Below are positions 36,812 to 47,246 of a stretch of 64,000 bases of DNA, piece after piece. Source of the DNA: Isoetes taiwanensis (lineage: Eukaryota; Streptophyta; Lycopodiopsida; Isoetales; Isoetaceae); assembly GCA_021234155.1 (NCBI GenBank), contig JAJEKV010000002.1, positions 17,048,041 to 17,112,040 on the forward strand, written 5' to 3'. Both the position numbers and the translations under genes were made by a program. The notes below the pieces were generated by a model that ran no database searches, had not been told where the DNA came from, and saw only the letters and a list, made by a program, of their open reading frames with translations. Numbering within the stretch: position 1 is the stretch's first letter; every line of letters begins with the position of its first letter.

Positions 36812-37624
36812 TATGCTCTGGAGCAGCAACTTCATGAATGTATCCCAGCTTATCTTCAGCCTTGAGAGCATACTTTTGTGCCTCTAGCAATGTTGTAGGC
36901 TGTTTCGCCTTTACCTTATGAGCAATAGCTCGTTTCAGCCCCTTCACATACCATTAGATATCCATTTCATCATTCCTTGCAATCTTCCAATGAACCACGG
37001 CTTTGAGAACCGCAATATACCTCTGATTATACTCTCTAATTGATTCATCTTCCTTTTGTGTGAAATTGGTCCACCTTTCCATAGTCTTCTCCTTACCATG
37101 AACTTCTTGATAATTAGCAATGAAAGCTTCCTTTAATTCCTGATATGTCATGGTATCTGGCTGAGTTTGTGCCCATTCCTCCACTGAATCTTGCAAAGAA
37201 CTATGAAAGCAAAGCAAGTAATCAGCAGCCGGTAACTTACATTGCTGGCAATACCTCTCAAACTTCACAATATGCTTCAAAGGATCCCGATCCACCAGAT
37301 CATCAAACTTTGGAATCCCCATTGTTTGAAAACCCCATACCATAGGTGGTAATACAGCCATCTCTGCCTCTTCTTGGGTTTCTTGAAATTGGAAAAACGA
37401 AATTGAATCTCCCTTCAATTTGAAAAACGAAATTGGATTACCTCTTCTAGATCGGTAAATGGAATCAAAACCTCCTGGATCTGAGAATTAGACCCCAGAT
37501 CTGCTCCCAAATCTGAAAACGAAATTGAATCTTGATGCAATTTTGAGCCCAAAGATTGACTCACCGGTCCCCTTCTTGTGACGATGGAGCTTAATGGGAT
37601 ATCCTTCTTACTTCTCTTGGGCAT
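36812..37624 (-). pseudogene. Ty3/gypsy gag N-terminal part (Retrotrans_gag)
   Basis: The start at 37624 (MPKRSKKD) runs to about 37415 and then needs a frame change to enter the capsid-like domain (37418-36954). There FDDLVDRDPLKHIVKFERYC, EEWAQTQPDTMTYQELKEAF and ESIREYNQRY are typical of the Retrotrans_gag family. The frame meets a stop at 36954 and continues decayed to the insertion edge. Gag forms the virus-like particle. Confidence 0.85.
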
Positions 37625-37775
37625 AAAACTATGCTCTCCTTGTCAAATTTTACGGCAAAATCCCCTTCACACAAGAAATTGCTCCTTTCTCAATGGTGTC
37701 GTTCTTTACCAACGAACACCAATACCAATGATAACAACTCCTTTTTCAATGGAAATTCTTGCCGATCAATGGTCT

Positions 37776-37798
37776 GTCGAGCACCGTGGTCGCCAAAT
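37776..37798 (-). other. candidate primer binding site of the Ty3/gypsy element
   Basis: Directly inside the 5' (right) LTR, the minus strand reads ATTTGGCGACCACGGTGC. The TGG start two to three bases after the LTR fits a tRNA primer site. The tRNA was not identified with certainty. Confidence 0.5.
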
Positions 37799-38172
37799 TG
37801 TTAGAGCAAGAACTCTAACCTTGCAAGAAGGATGAAAAACCCAACAACCCAAGCTCAATCTATCAGAACAAGGCAATGCACAACACAAAGAATCATCATC
37901 TCCATAGATAGATCAAGCAAAATCCTCTCTCTCAATACACCGTCTCTCTGTTCTCTCCCTCTGCTCAGATAATACAGTGATCGTCATGGATACGTGCAAA
38001 TATCCTGCACGCGTGCATGTGCGTACATCACTCCATATATGGTATACTATCTTCTATACCACCTCAATAGTGGTGAATGTGTTGAGTGGTGACAAGTGTG
38101 GTGAGTGGTGATGAGTGTGGTGAGTGGTGAAGAGTGTGGTGATGAGTGTGGTGAGTGGTGATCACCCCAACA
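37799..38172 (-). repeat. Ty3/gypsy 5' LTR (374 bp)
   Basis: It pairs with the LTR at 25245-25630. It carries one repeat unit fewer in the GTGGTGAGTGGTGA minisatellite and a few substitutions. Confidence 0.9.
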
Positions 38173-41030
38173 GTAAGTTTGAGCAGAGCCGCGAGCATTA
38201 AATCCAGAATTTCCACAATAGCCTTGCAGGCTTTCCACTATGTTCGGATGCATTCACCTAATTTCTTCATTGGTTCAAAACGGCAGCGGGCTGGGCATCG
38301 GGCAAACCTCTCGCTTCTTTCTGGCATTGCTTGCAGGTTTGGATTTTGGTTCATTTCACATTTCTTCCCAGCATTGCTTGCACCGTTGATTTTGTTTTAT
38401 TTTCATTTCTTCTTCAAACAAACAACACTTGGGTCTAACACTGGGCATTATCTTTTCCTTTACAGTTTATGGTAACAAAGTCAGATGTGGTTCGCCCTTG
38501 CCAGTTACATTCTTCTGTCATCTCGAGATTGTGGCAATGGATCAGAGAACCTTCACTACATTCTTCTGCAAGTTTAGGCTTATGTTATATTTTTGGATTG
38601 TTCAAGCATCAAGATAATGGGTTCGCTTCCCCAAAGAATTGCTTCAGGTATTGAGTGGCTTGATTTACGGTTTCGAAGTTTGCTCACATCCATAAGGTAT
38701 ATTTTATCTGCAAAAAATAAACCTATCCACTTGGCATATTGTATTTGCATGCAGGTAATCCATCTATCGAATGTCAAAATGGCAGCAGGATATTTGTCTG
38801 TGAAACACGGTAGCAGCTTTTAACGGCCTTGCCTAGAGGTGCATGCAATCCCAAAAGGTTTCGTTTCTCATCTGCTTATTGTGTCTTCAGATTTCCGACC
38901 CATTTCTCCATCATGTCTTTTGGTTTTACTTATATTTTTTATTACTCATTTTATCTTCAGGAGGAGTACCTCCATTCTGATTTGGGATTCAAAGGGCATT
39001 GCTTATTCTGGATTGAAAGATTCAGGATTCAAAGCGATAGCATCAATGTGTGGCTTATTCTGTCTTCAGAATCGGTTTTTTGCTAAGAAACACAAGCTTT
39101 TCTGTGCTTGGAACCGGTTTTGAGCCATCTTTCATAGGCTCGAGAGGAGTTGTGGCAGCAAATAACATGTGATCTGTTCACATTCAAGGACTCATATCTA
39201 TTCTGCCAAGCCATGAATGGCGTATGTACTGCCAAGGGCAATCAGATTTTCTGCCTCTAAAGGTTACCCGTATTTTCTTCTCTTTTATTTTTTATTTTTT
39301 ATTTTTTCCTTTTGTACAATTTTTCGTTAGTCTATATTTATTCCCTTCTAATATTTGGATAATTTTTTATTCCTACTGTTTGCTTGGAGAGTGAAGTCAT
39401 ATTATGGTCTGGGACAAGGACTTCAAGGAGAACATTGGTCTTTCTCATGTTCAATCTGTATATTGGAGTCCTGCTACTACCATGTCCATGAACAATGTAT
39501 ATACAAATAGCTGCAATGTTGTCTTATAAGGGACATCAAGGCATTAAAATATATGCCTCCAACTGATGCAAGGGTTATTTTCTCGATATTGAAAATTAAA
39601 TTGCAAAACCAGGTATGTAGCATTTAATTTATGCCCAGCATAGGCTGTTTAATGCGCTGGAACCATTTAGTACATGAATCGTTTTCTATTGTTGCTTTTT
39701 GTTGTTGCTTTATAATGTTGTTGGCATTCTCTTTTATTCAAAAGGCAACTCAATATAAGCTTTGGCGAAGATGTGCGTTTATGCATGGGCCAACACGTCA
39801 TCAAAGATAACTTTAATGCAGACTTTCCTTAGCTTTGCATATGAGCCGGAAAACAATTTGATTATACACATGTTATTGGTAAGAGTCAGGTAAAAATAAA
39901 ATTAAGAAAAACTGCAATTATTTGCAAGTGCAATCATATATGTTCTTAATTAAATGTAAGGGCTTTTATATTTGTATTATCTACAGAAATTTGGATTTTC
40001 GTTCTTTGCAATGGCAGATTGTACCTATCTCAGATCATGATGGACCCTTTTACACTGGCCTATTATGAAGGCTCCATTCCAATCTATTACAGCAGCTTCT
40101 ATGGTACATACATTCTCCTCAAAAGCCATCTCAGGCGTTGTGATTGTTTTGTGATTCGACAAATTAACACAATTGCGCGTCATTTATTCTATGTTTTTTG
40201 AAGTCTTGCTGGTGGTATTGCTGCTTATCTTTGCACAGAGTTGTATTCAAGTCCAAAGAGACGTATCCAAAGTTCAAACAATTTGTATATGCTAAATTTG
40301 CCAGCAGGCAAAGGTGTTTAATAGGCATAAAGCTACGTCCTCTATGTTTTTCATTTCCTTCTTATTGATTGCAGGTTTTGACAACCATGACTTGGCCATT
40401 CTAAGGGAAAAGCATTATCCCAGCATTACGTCATTGTCCTGTAAGCACATCTGCACAAATGCATTATACAATCACAGTATCCCTAAAACATGTTGACAAT
40501 GCCCTGGACATGCTTTTTTCTGACTATGTATGAATTGCCATTGAATAAGATTAAAAAACTACTATCAGAGACCTATTATAAGCGCGGCATCACAAAGTTA
40601 CACTTTTTTTTATCGACTGTTGAAAAAATGTTCATTGTATTAGCTTTATTAATACTGTTTTTGTTTTTTGCAGGTTTTGACTCCAGAGAGATTGACGCTT
40701 TGAGTCTTTTATTTAGAGCAAGTGAGCTGAATGGAAGCATTGCCCCATTGAACTAAGCAGGTTCATTTTTTGCAAAATCAGATTCTGATATGCCTACAAC
40801 TGTTGTACCACTTCCTTGGCTATCACAACAAATCTATTCTTGCCCTGGATATGCTCATTAGAAGTCTACTGTTAAAGGAAAATGTTAAAGGAAAATGGAC
40901 CAACGGACCAAATTTATCTGCTCGCATGAAAAAGGTCCACTTGCGATGGCTTGACAAGGACTTCATTTCTTGAACTTGAGGATGACATCAGGGGTGGAAT
41001 TGTGAAGGTTAGCTTTACTATTTATTATTA
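38173..41030 (+). other. possible downstream part of the interrupted host transcript
   Basis: After the target duplication the sequence has many intron-like features: pyrimidine tracts ending in CAG (for example near 38230, 38338, 38465, 38648, 38756, 40374 and 40675) and short exon-like open pieces. Two pieces both begin GFD after an acceptor (40375 and 40676), which may be a duplicated exon. No domain could be recognised and exon phases were not resolved. It could be a decayed gene or a long non-coding RNA. Confidence 0.25.
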
Positions 41031-43004
41031 TAATATCAATTGAGAAATCACAGAAAATGAGGCAGGCTTAACTTTACAACTTTTGACCAAACAACATTAT
41101 CTGTTTTTTAAGTTGATATACTGATTTTGCCTGGTTGCATCAAGAAGCACTTGATTGATTGTTACAGCATGCCTATGTTGGGATGCACTCTACCCTTTTT
41201 TGAGACAATGAATAAACATGGAGGGCAGATTGTAGGCTATTCTTCGTTCTTTGATTATAGTAAAAATTGAAAAGCTTTGGTTGTACGTGTGATGGTTGTT
41301 GATCATCAAGCATTTCTCTCCTAACTGTAGCAGGTCTGAAATTAATCTAGATCTGTCAATTGTCATTGAAAGCCAATCAACTTTCTTTGTGTTATTTGGT
41401 TTGGAACATTTGTTCGATGTGTTATCACTAAATAAAATGCTGACATTATTTGTTAGTCTCCCAAGCAAAATTGGCTTGGTGCAGCAAGTAAAAAATAATA
41501 GTACCACTCTATTAAAAATCCTGCTTTTAAGTACTTTTGCCAGCTCTGTTTGTCCAGGCCGTTTTGTCTTCCCAATGTGGTCAGTCGGCTTGCATTATAT
41601 TTGTATTTGGAGAATAAGTTCATAGATATATTGTCATGACTTCTGCATAGCAAAGTCCGCCTGACTGAACCTTAAGCTATGCATGGGCACACAAGAAATG
41701 ATATGGTTTCTTTCAGGATCTACACAGGTTCCACTTTACTCAATATAACAACCTCCCACTACGTCCTACTAATAGCCAGCTAACATATGGCATGATAGAA
41801 GCCCTAGCATGTTTAAAATTTAAGGTTATGAAAGCTCTTTATGATCAAAAGCATGGGAAACAAGGATGTAGCCCCTTTACATCTTTCTTGCAGCTTGCAA
41901 CAGCCATGCTATCAGCTACAAAAAGAAGCGCTTGCTGCGACTCGACTTCAGTACTATATTCTATAAGGACATCAACAATTAAGCCATGACTTAGGTTTGA
42001 ACTCGCATCCTCCACAAATGCCCAAATCATAAATCCTAATGTCATAAACCATTTGTAATGGTTTTTCTTCTTTTATCTTCAACATCATTCTAGAACACAT
42101 TTCATTGACAAAAAAGAGCCATCGATAAATCACATTAGCTCTCATATGCATCCACTTGGATTCATTACTATCCTCTTGAATTCACTACACTAGATTGCTA
42201 AGAGTTCACACACAAGAACATACCCACACATTTGTTCCATCTTTCCACACATACGAAATATCCAAAATCCCAAGAAAACCTTAAACTATGACATCTATCT
42301 ATTACCCACTATGCGTTTTATTATTCCTACCGTTTTCATCCGTTATGGCTAATGCTCGCCATCCCTAAACCCTTCACACCTGGCCCCCCATTACACCTAT
42401 TGATACGTTTACATTTACAGCTTTTGACCTACAAATTTCATCATGTCTACCCATTTCACATATCCACGACTAATGCTCGCCATGGTTGGACACACGCATT
42501 TAATGTACCCAAGTATTTGAGCTACCCATTCCCATCTCCACGCTATTTGATGTACATATGACAAAAATTTACATTAGTTGTTTGTTTTACAAACTATACC
42601 CAAGTAGGTGTTCTATTTTGTTTATATATTCCTTTAACTTCCTACAAATTAAACACGTTTACTAGCAACCACAAATATTGCTTCCATACGAAATAGTCCA
42701 CAAGCACTAAAAATGCTAGCTACATAATGGTTTTATTTCATGCATGACCACCAACGCACTAGACAATCCTAAACATCTCCACCACGAACCTTACATACAA
42801 CATCATCTGTAACTACACCCATTTGAACATGAACATCCACATGCCTCGATGCAATTAACATCTTCCATCTACACATGCTACCAATCACATAAACAATTCT
42901 ATTGATAATATTCCCTTGCACATACTAAGAATCTATTACTCTAAATACATTGTACGCGTCCACAATCAATGCCCGACATCGTTGGGCACACGTTTCTAGT
43001 ATAT
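41031..43004. other. unassigned non-coding stretch
   Basis: No gene is supported. A motif around AATGCTCGCCAT followed by GGACACACG recurs loosely at about 42350, 42472 and 42967, which hints at an old degenerate repeat. Confidence 0.35.
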
Positions 43005-44744
43005 ATATATAATCTTACCCTCAAAAAAAAAAGAAAAAAAAGAAAAAAGAAAAAATATATAAAGTATCACCATGCAGGTGGACCATAATAACAATAGCAA
43101 CACCCAACGGGTGGAAAGAAAACAACATCATCATTGATGAGATGGAAATAAACATGTAAAGAAATGAAACAATCCCGACACAATACATAAGGGAGGGTAG
43201 GGAGGGAAGCAATGGGTAAGAAAGAGATGCTGCTGTGAGAAGACACTGATAAACGACCACAAGAATGAACATCACTTATATAGATAGCTCGTCCCTTTCC
43301 AAAATACCAATCCGATGGCTTGGATCGATGCCATTTCTCTATTAAACATTAAGTGTGACATACACAATTTTATGAACTTGATTAGTAGAACGTCTTATAA
43401 TTGGATGGCTAACCTGTCTCTATATGCTACCTTCTATTTTTTAAGTGCGCCAAAAAAATATTACATGTGGTCTCTCAAATTTATGTGCATAATAACCTCC
43501 TCGGTTAACTATGATAAATCCACAGGCATTGCCACAAAACGGCATAATTCGCGAGTGGCATTGTCATATGTGGGCCTATCTACAAGTGATCTTCGGCACC
43601 CGGGAGGCAACAATACATGATCCACAAGACCTGAAATTCTGTCAACAGATCAAACATAGCCATTTGCACAACACAAACAAGGTCATTGCAAATAGATCAA
43701 CAAAGTAACTTCCAGGAATTTCAAGGTCCCAGTGGGTTACTTAGGTGCTGTGCCTCCCACAAGGGTTCTTAAACACTACACATTGTTGTCTTTGATGTCA
43801 TATACACTTTGCAAATTCAAGAGCTTCATGATTTTCTAGTTGGCTCAAGAATTGATACCTCTAGTGTACAAAGGTAACTAAAACGTAATGACCATTAGGC
43901 TTAAATTACAACATTATTCCCTTCAAATTATAGCACATAACTGTGCCTCAGGTTTTCCGGATCGGCATCGCTTGCTCTATTCTAGCTTCCCGAGTTCTTT
44001 CTTGCCTAATGCGAGCTATGGAGTGAACTTTCGGTGGCCAGGTTAGTTTTTATTGGAGTTGAGATGGCGGGAGGTTATATTTTTGCAGGTTATTTTATGC
44101 GGCAGGATTTTTAGCCGAAGCTAGGATGTCGGACTTGCTGGAGCTAAGGCGCCGACCTCCATTCTCAGCACCCTGTTTTTGAACCAAGCTTCAAAATCAG
44201 AACCATAGTAGTCCCATCTCAACTACCCAACCTGCTTTTGGTGAAGGTCGGATAAAATCTTTGAAGCTATGGCACTCTCTTTCCTTTGAAGCTTGGTAGA
44301 AAGCCATCGAATCCCCTGCCCCAAGAACACAATAATCAACCAGTTTTCTTCTCCTAGTCCACTTCTTAAGCTTCTATTCCGTTCAAAAGACTATTTCTCG
44401 AGCACAAAAACCCTTCAACAGACCACTTCTTGAGCAAAAAATTGGTACTGGGGATTAAACAGTCCAGAACAGGGGATTCAAAGCCTGGAGAAGGGCGATG
44501 GACAATTAAGAGAATCTCATGTAAAGCGAAGGGTGTGAATATTTAAGCCTAATGATCATTAGACTTGCTAATTTGAAGAATTCGAGGCTTTATGGTTGTA
44601 AAGGCCTTGGCGGCTCCGCCAAACGAGGCAGCGCAAGGCCTTGGCGGCGCCGTCAAACTCGGGGGCGCACTGGCGGCTTCGCAGCTCCTGCCGCCAAGGC
44701 CTTTACAACAGGTAAAGTTGAAATTACCAGACACAGCTATTGTA
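43005..44744. repeat. 1.74-kb tandem duplication, copy 1 (empty-site copy)
   Basis: It starts at an AATCTTACCCT plus A-rich tract and ends AAATTACCAGACACAGCTAT. It matches copy 2 (44818-47131) closely along its length. It keeps the uninterrupted sequence CATATGTGGGCCTATC (around 43565-43580), the pre-insertion site of the TRIM in copy 2. It ends in a GC-rich hairpin block. Confidence 0.9.
44596..44708. repeat. GC-rich inverted repeat block (copy 1)
   Basis: TTGTAAAGGCCTTGGCGG (44596-44613) is the exact reverse complement of 44691-44708. Between them are more GGCGGC/GCCGCC palindromes. A perfect 20-bp palindrome (AGCCTAATGATC and its mirror) lies just left, at about 44548-44570. Confidence 0.85.
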
Positions 44745-44817
44745 CCTATTGTACATATTGTAGAGGGTACCTATTGTACTATTGGTACCTATTGTACATA
44801 ATTTCTATTCTTTAATA
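44745..44817. other. spacer with LINE-tail-like sequence between the duplicates
   Basis: Short repeats of GTACCTATTGTAC end in GTACATAATTTCTATTCTTT, the same words as the LINE 3' tail at about 24893-24912. Confidence 0.6.
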
Positions 44818-45382
44818 CATATATAATCTTACCCTAAAAAAAAAAAAGAAAAAAGAAAAAATATATATATAAAGTATCACCATGCAGATGGACCATAATA
44901 AAGCAACACCCAGCGGGTGGAAAGAAAACAACATCATCATTGATGAGATGGAAATAAACATGTAAAGAAATGAAACAATCCCGACACAATACATAAGGGA
45001 GGGTAGGGAGGGAAGCAATGGGTAAGAAAGAGATGCTGCTGTGAGAAGACGCTGATAAACGACCACAAGAATGAACATCACTTATATAGATAGCTCGTCC
45101 CTTTCCAAAATACCAATCCGATGGCTTGGGGATCGCTGCCATTTCTCTATTAAACATTAAGTGTGGCATACACAATTTCATGAACTTGATTAATAGAATG
45201 TCTTATAATTGGATGGCTAATCTGTCTCTATATGCTACCTTCTATTTTTTAAGTGCGCCAAAAGAATATTACATGTGGTCTCTCAAATTTATGTGCATAA
45301 TAACCTCCTCGGTTAACTATGATAAATCCACAGGCATTGCCACAAAGCGGCATAATTCGCGAGTGGCATTGTCATATGTGGG

Positions 45383-45874
45383 TGTAATGTTCCTAACTGA
45401 CATGCCCTTAACCAACTGGGCAAAACGTTCCTAACCGACATGCCCTTAACCAACTGGGCAAAACCGTCTAGACGTTTATGAGTAGTCGCTTCTACCCATT
45501 TATGCCGGTGTCTCGGGAACGCCCCACAGGCACATTCAAGGTTCGAATATTTGAGCGGTCTACCATGGGCCCGTTACAGTCTCTCCCACTAGAACTATGC
45601 TCGTCCTCGAGCATCCAAGGCTATACTATGTCACAATGATTACCAAGTCTTTGCAAATTACCCATGCACATAGGCACCCATGGAGACTCAAACTCAAGAC
45701 CTGCTCTGATACCAACTGTAACGTTCCTAACCGACATGCCCTTAACCAACTGGGCAAAACCGTCTAGACGTTTATGAGTAGTCGCTTCTACCCATTTATG
45801 CCAGTGTCTCGGGAACGCCCCACAGGCACATTCAAGGTTCGAATACTCGAGCGGTCTACCATGGGCCCGTTACA
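45383..45874 (-). mobile_element. TRIM (miniature LTR retrotransposon), 492 bp
   Basis: LTRs lie at 45383-45578 (196 bp) and 45717-45874 (158 bp). Both start TGTAA and end GGGCCCGTTACA on the plus strand. The left one is longer by a 38-bp internal tandem duplication. On the minus strand TGGTATCAGAGC (45714-45703) lies two bases inside the right LTR, the initiator tRNA-Met primer site, and a purine tract AGTGGGAGAGAC abuts the left LTR. So the element points left. The TSD is GTGGG (45378-45382) and GTGGT (45875-45879), with one base changed. The empty site is preserved in copy 1 of the tandem duplication. No coding capacity. Confidence 0.95.
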
Positions 45875-46862
45875 GTGGTCCTATCTACAAGTGACCTTCG
45901 GCACCCAGGAGGCAACAATACATGATCCACAAGACCTGAAATTCTGTCAACGGATCAAACATAGCCATTTGCACAACATAAACAAGGTCATTGCAAATAG
46001 ATCAACAAAGTAACTTCCAGAAATTTCAAGGTCCCAGTGGATTACTTAGGTGCTGTGCCTCCCACAAGGGTTCTTAAACACTACACATTGTTGTCTTTGA
46101 TGTCATATACACTTTGCAAATTCAAGAGCTTCATGATTTTCTAGTTGGGTCAAGAATTGATACCTCTAGTGTACAAAGGTAACTAAAACGTAATGACCAT
46201 TAGGCTTAAATTACAACATTATTCCCTTCAAATTATAGCACGTAACTGTGCTCCTGGTTTTTCGGATCGGCATCGCTTGCTCTGTTCTAGCTTCCCGAGT
46301 TCTTTCTTGCCTAATGCGAGCTATGGAGTGAACTTTCGGTGGCCAGGTTAGTTTTTATTGGAGTTGAGATGGTGGCAGGTTATATTTTTGCAGGTTATTT
46401 TATGCGGCAGGATTTTTAGCTAAAGCTAGGATGTCGGACTTGCTGGAGCTAAGGCGCAGACCTCCAATCTCAGCACCCTGTTTTTGAACCAAGCTTCAAA
46501 ATCAGAACCTAAGTAGTCCCGTCTCAACTACTCAACCTGCTTTTGGTGAAGGTCGGATAAAATCTTTGAAGCTATGGCGCTCTCTTTTCATTGAAGCTTG
46601 GTAGAAAGCCATCGAATCCCCTGCCCCAAGAACACAATAATCAACCAGTTTTCTTCTCCTAGTCCACTTCTTAAGCTTCTATTCCGTTCAAAAGACTATT
46701 TCTCGAGCACAAAAACCCTTCAACAGACCACTTCTTGAGCAAAAAACTGGTACAGGGGATTAAAGAGTCCAGAACAGGGGATTCAAAGCCTGGAGAAGGG
46801 CGATGGACGATTAAGAGAATCTCATGCAAAGTGGGGGTGTGAATATTTAAGCCTAATGATCA

Positions 46863-47012
46863 TTAGGCTTGCTAATTTGAAGAATTCGAGGCTTTACGGT
46901 TGTAAAGGCCTTGGCGGCTCCGCCAAACGAGGCAGCGTTAGGCTTGCTAATTTGAAGAATTCGAGGCTTTACGGTTGTAAAGGCCTTGGCGGCTCCGCCA
47001 AACGAGGCAGCG
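46863..47012. repeat. 75-bp tandem duplication next to the GC hairpin
   Basis: TTAGGCTTGCTAATTTGAAG starts two consecutive 75-bp units (46863 and 46938), both ending in GAGGCAGCG. Copy 1 of the large duplication has only one unit. The outer hairpin arms of this copy are at 46900 and 47086. Confidence 0.92.
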
Positions 47013-47127
47013 CAAGGCCTTGGCGGCGCCGTCAAACTCGGCTGCGCACTTGCGGCTCCGCGCTCCTGTCGCCAAGGCCTTTACAACGCGTAAAGTTGAA
47101 ATTACCTAGTACTTTAACCAGACACAG

Positions 47128-47246
47128 CTATAAATAGGAATTAGGTCACAAGCTCAAGCAAGGAGGCCGGTTCTCCGGGTTCACAAGTTCAAACGATGCG
47201 TGGAAGAAATACCAAAATTTAGCGGATCTCCGCTTTCATTTTCAGG
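47128..47246 (+). promoter_or_regulatory. TATA box and candidate first exon of the lipid phosphatase gene
   Basis: CTATAAATA (47128-47136) lies at the very end of the tandem duplication. About 30-110 bp downstream is a leader that stops at TTTTCAG/GTTTGTAG (47246), a possible splice donor. The next recognisable exon on this strand is the phosphatase at 49451. The link between them is inferred; the leader has one short ATG frame. Confidence 0.45.

Larger units (their letters stand above)
25245..38172 (-). mobile_element. Ty3/gypsy LTR retrotransposon (non-chromovirus, Tat-like), with nested insertion
   Basis: LTRs at 25245-25630 and 37799-38172 begin TGTTAGAGC and end CACCCCAACA on the plus strand and are about 98% alike. 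They are flanked by GTAAG (25240-25244 and 38173-38177). Coding runs on the minus strand in the order gag, protease, RT, RNase H, integrase, so the right LTR is the 5' LTR. All ORFs are broken. Gag is interrupted by a 5.8-kb insertion at 30984-36811. The integrase C-terminus lacks a chromodomain, which favours the Tat/Athila branch over chromoviruses. Confidence 0.93.
44818..47131. repeat. 1.74-kb tandem duplication, copy 2 (with TRIM and extra 75-bp repeat)
   Basis: The copy is 2314 bp. Subtracting the TRIM with its TSD (497 bp) and a 75-bp local duplication (46863 and 46938 starts) leaves about 1742 bp, equal to copy 1. It runs up to the TATA box of the downstream gene, so it is the original promoter-proximal copy. 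Confidence 0.9.

Noticed and set aside
44552-44815. 87-codon frame over the GC-rich hairpin
   Set aside because: Produced by the inverted repeat; the matching frame in the second copy differs in length and phase.
45383-45578. Pol III A/B boxes in the TRIM LTR (GCCCAGTTGG and GGTTCGAATA)
   Set aside because: The two motifs lie on opposite strands, so they cannot form one tRNA-type promoter.
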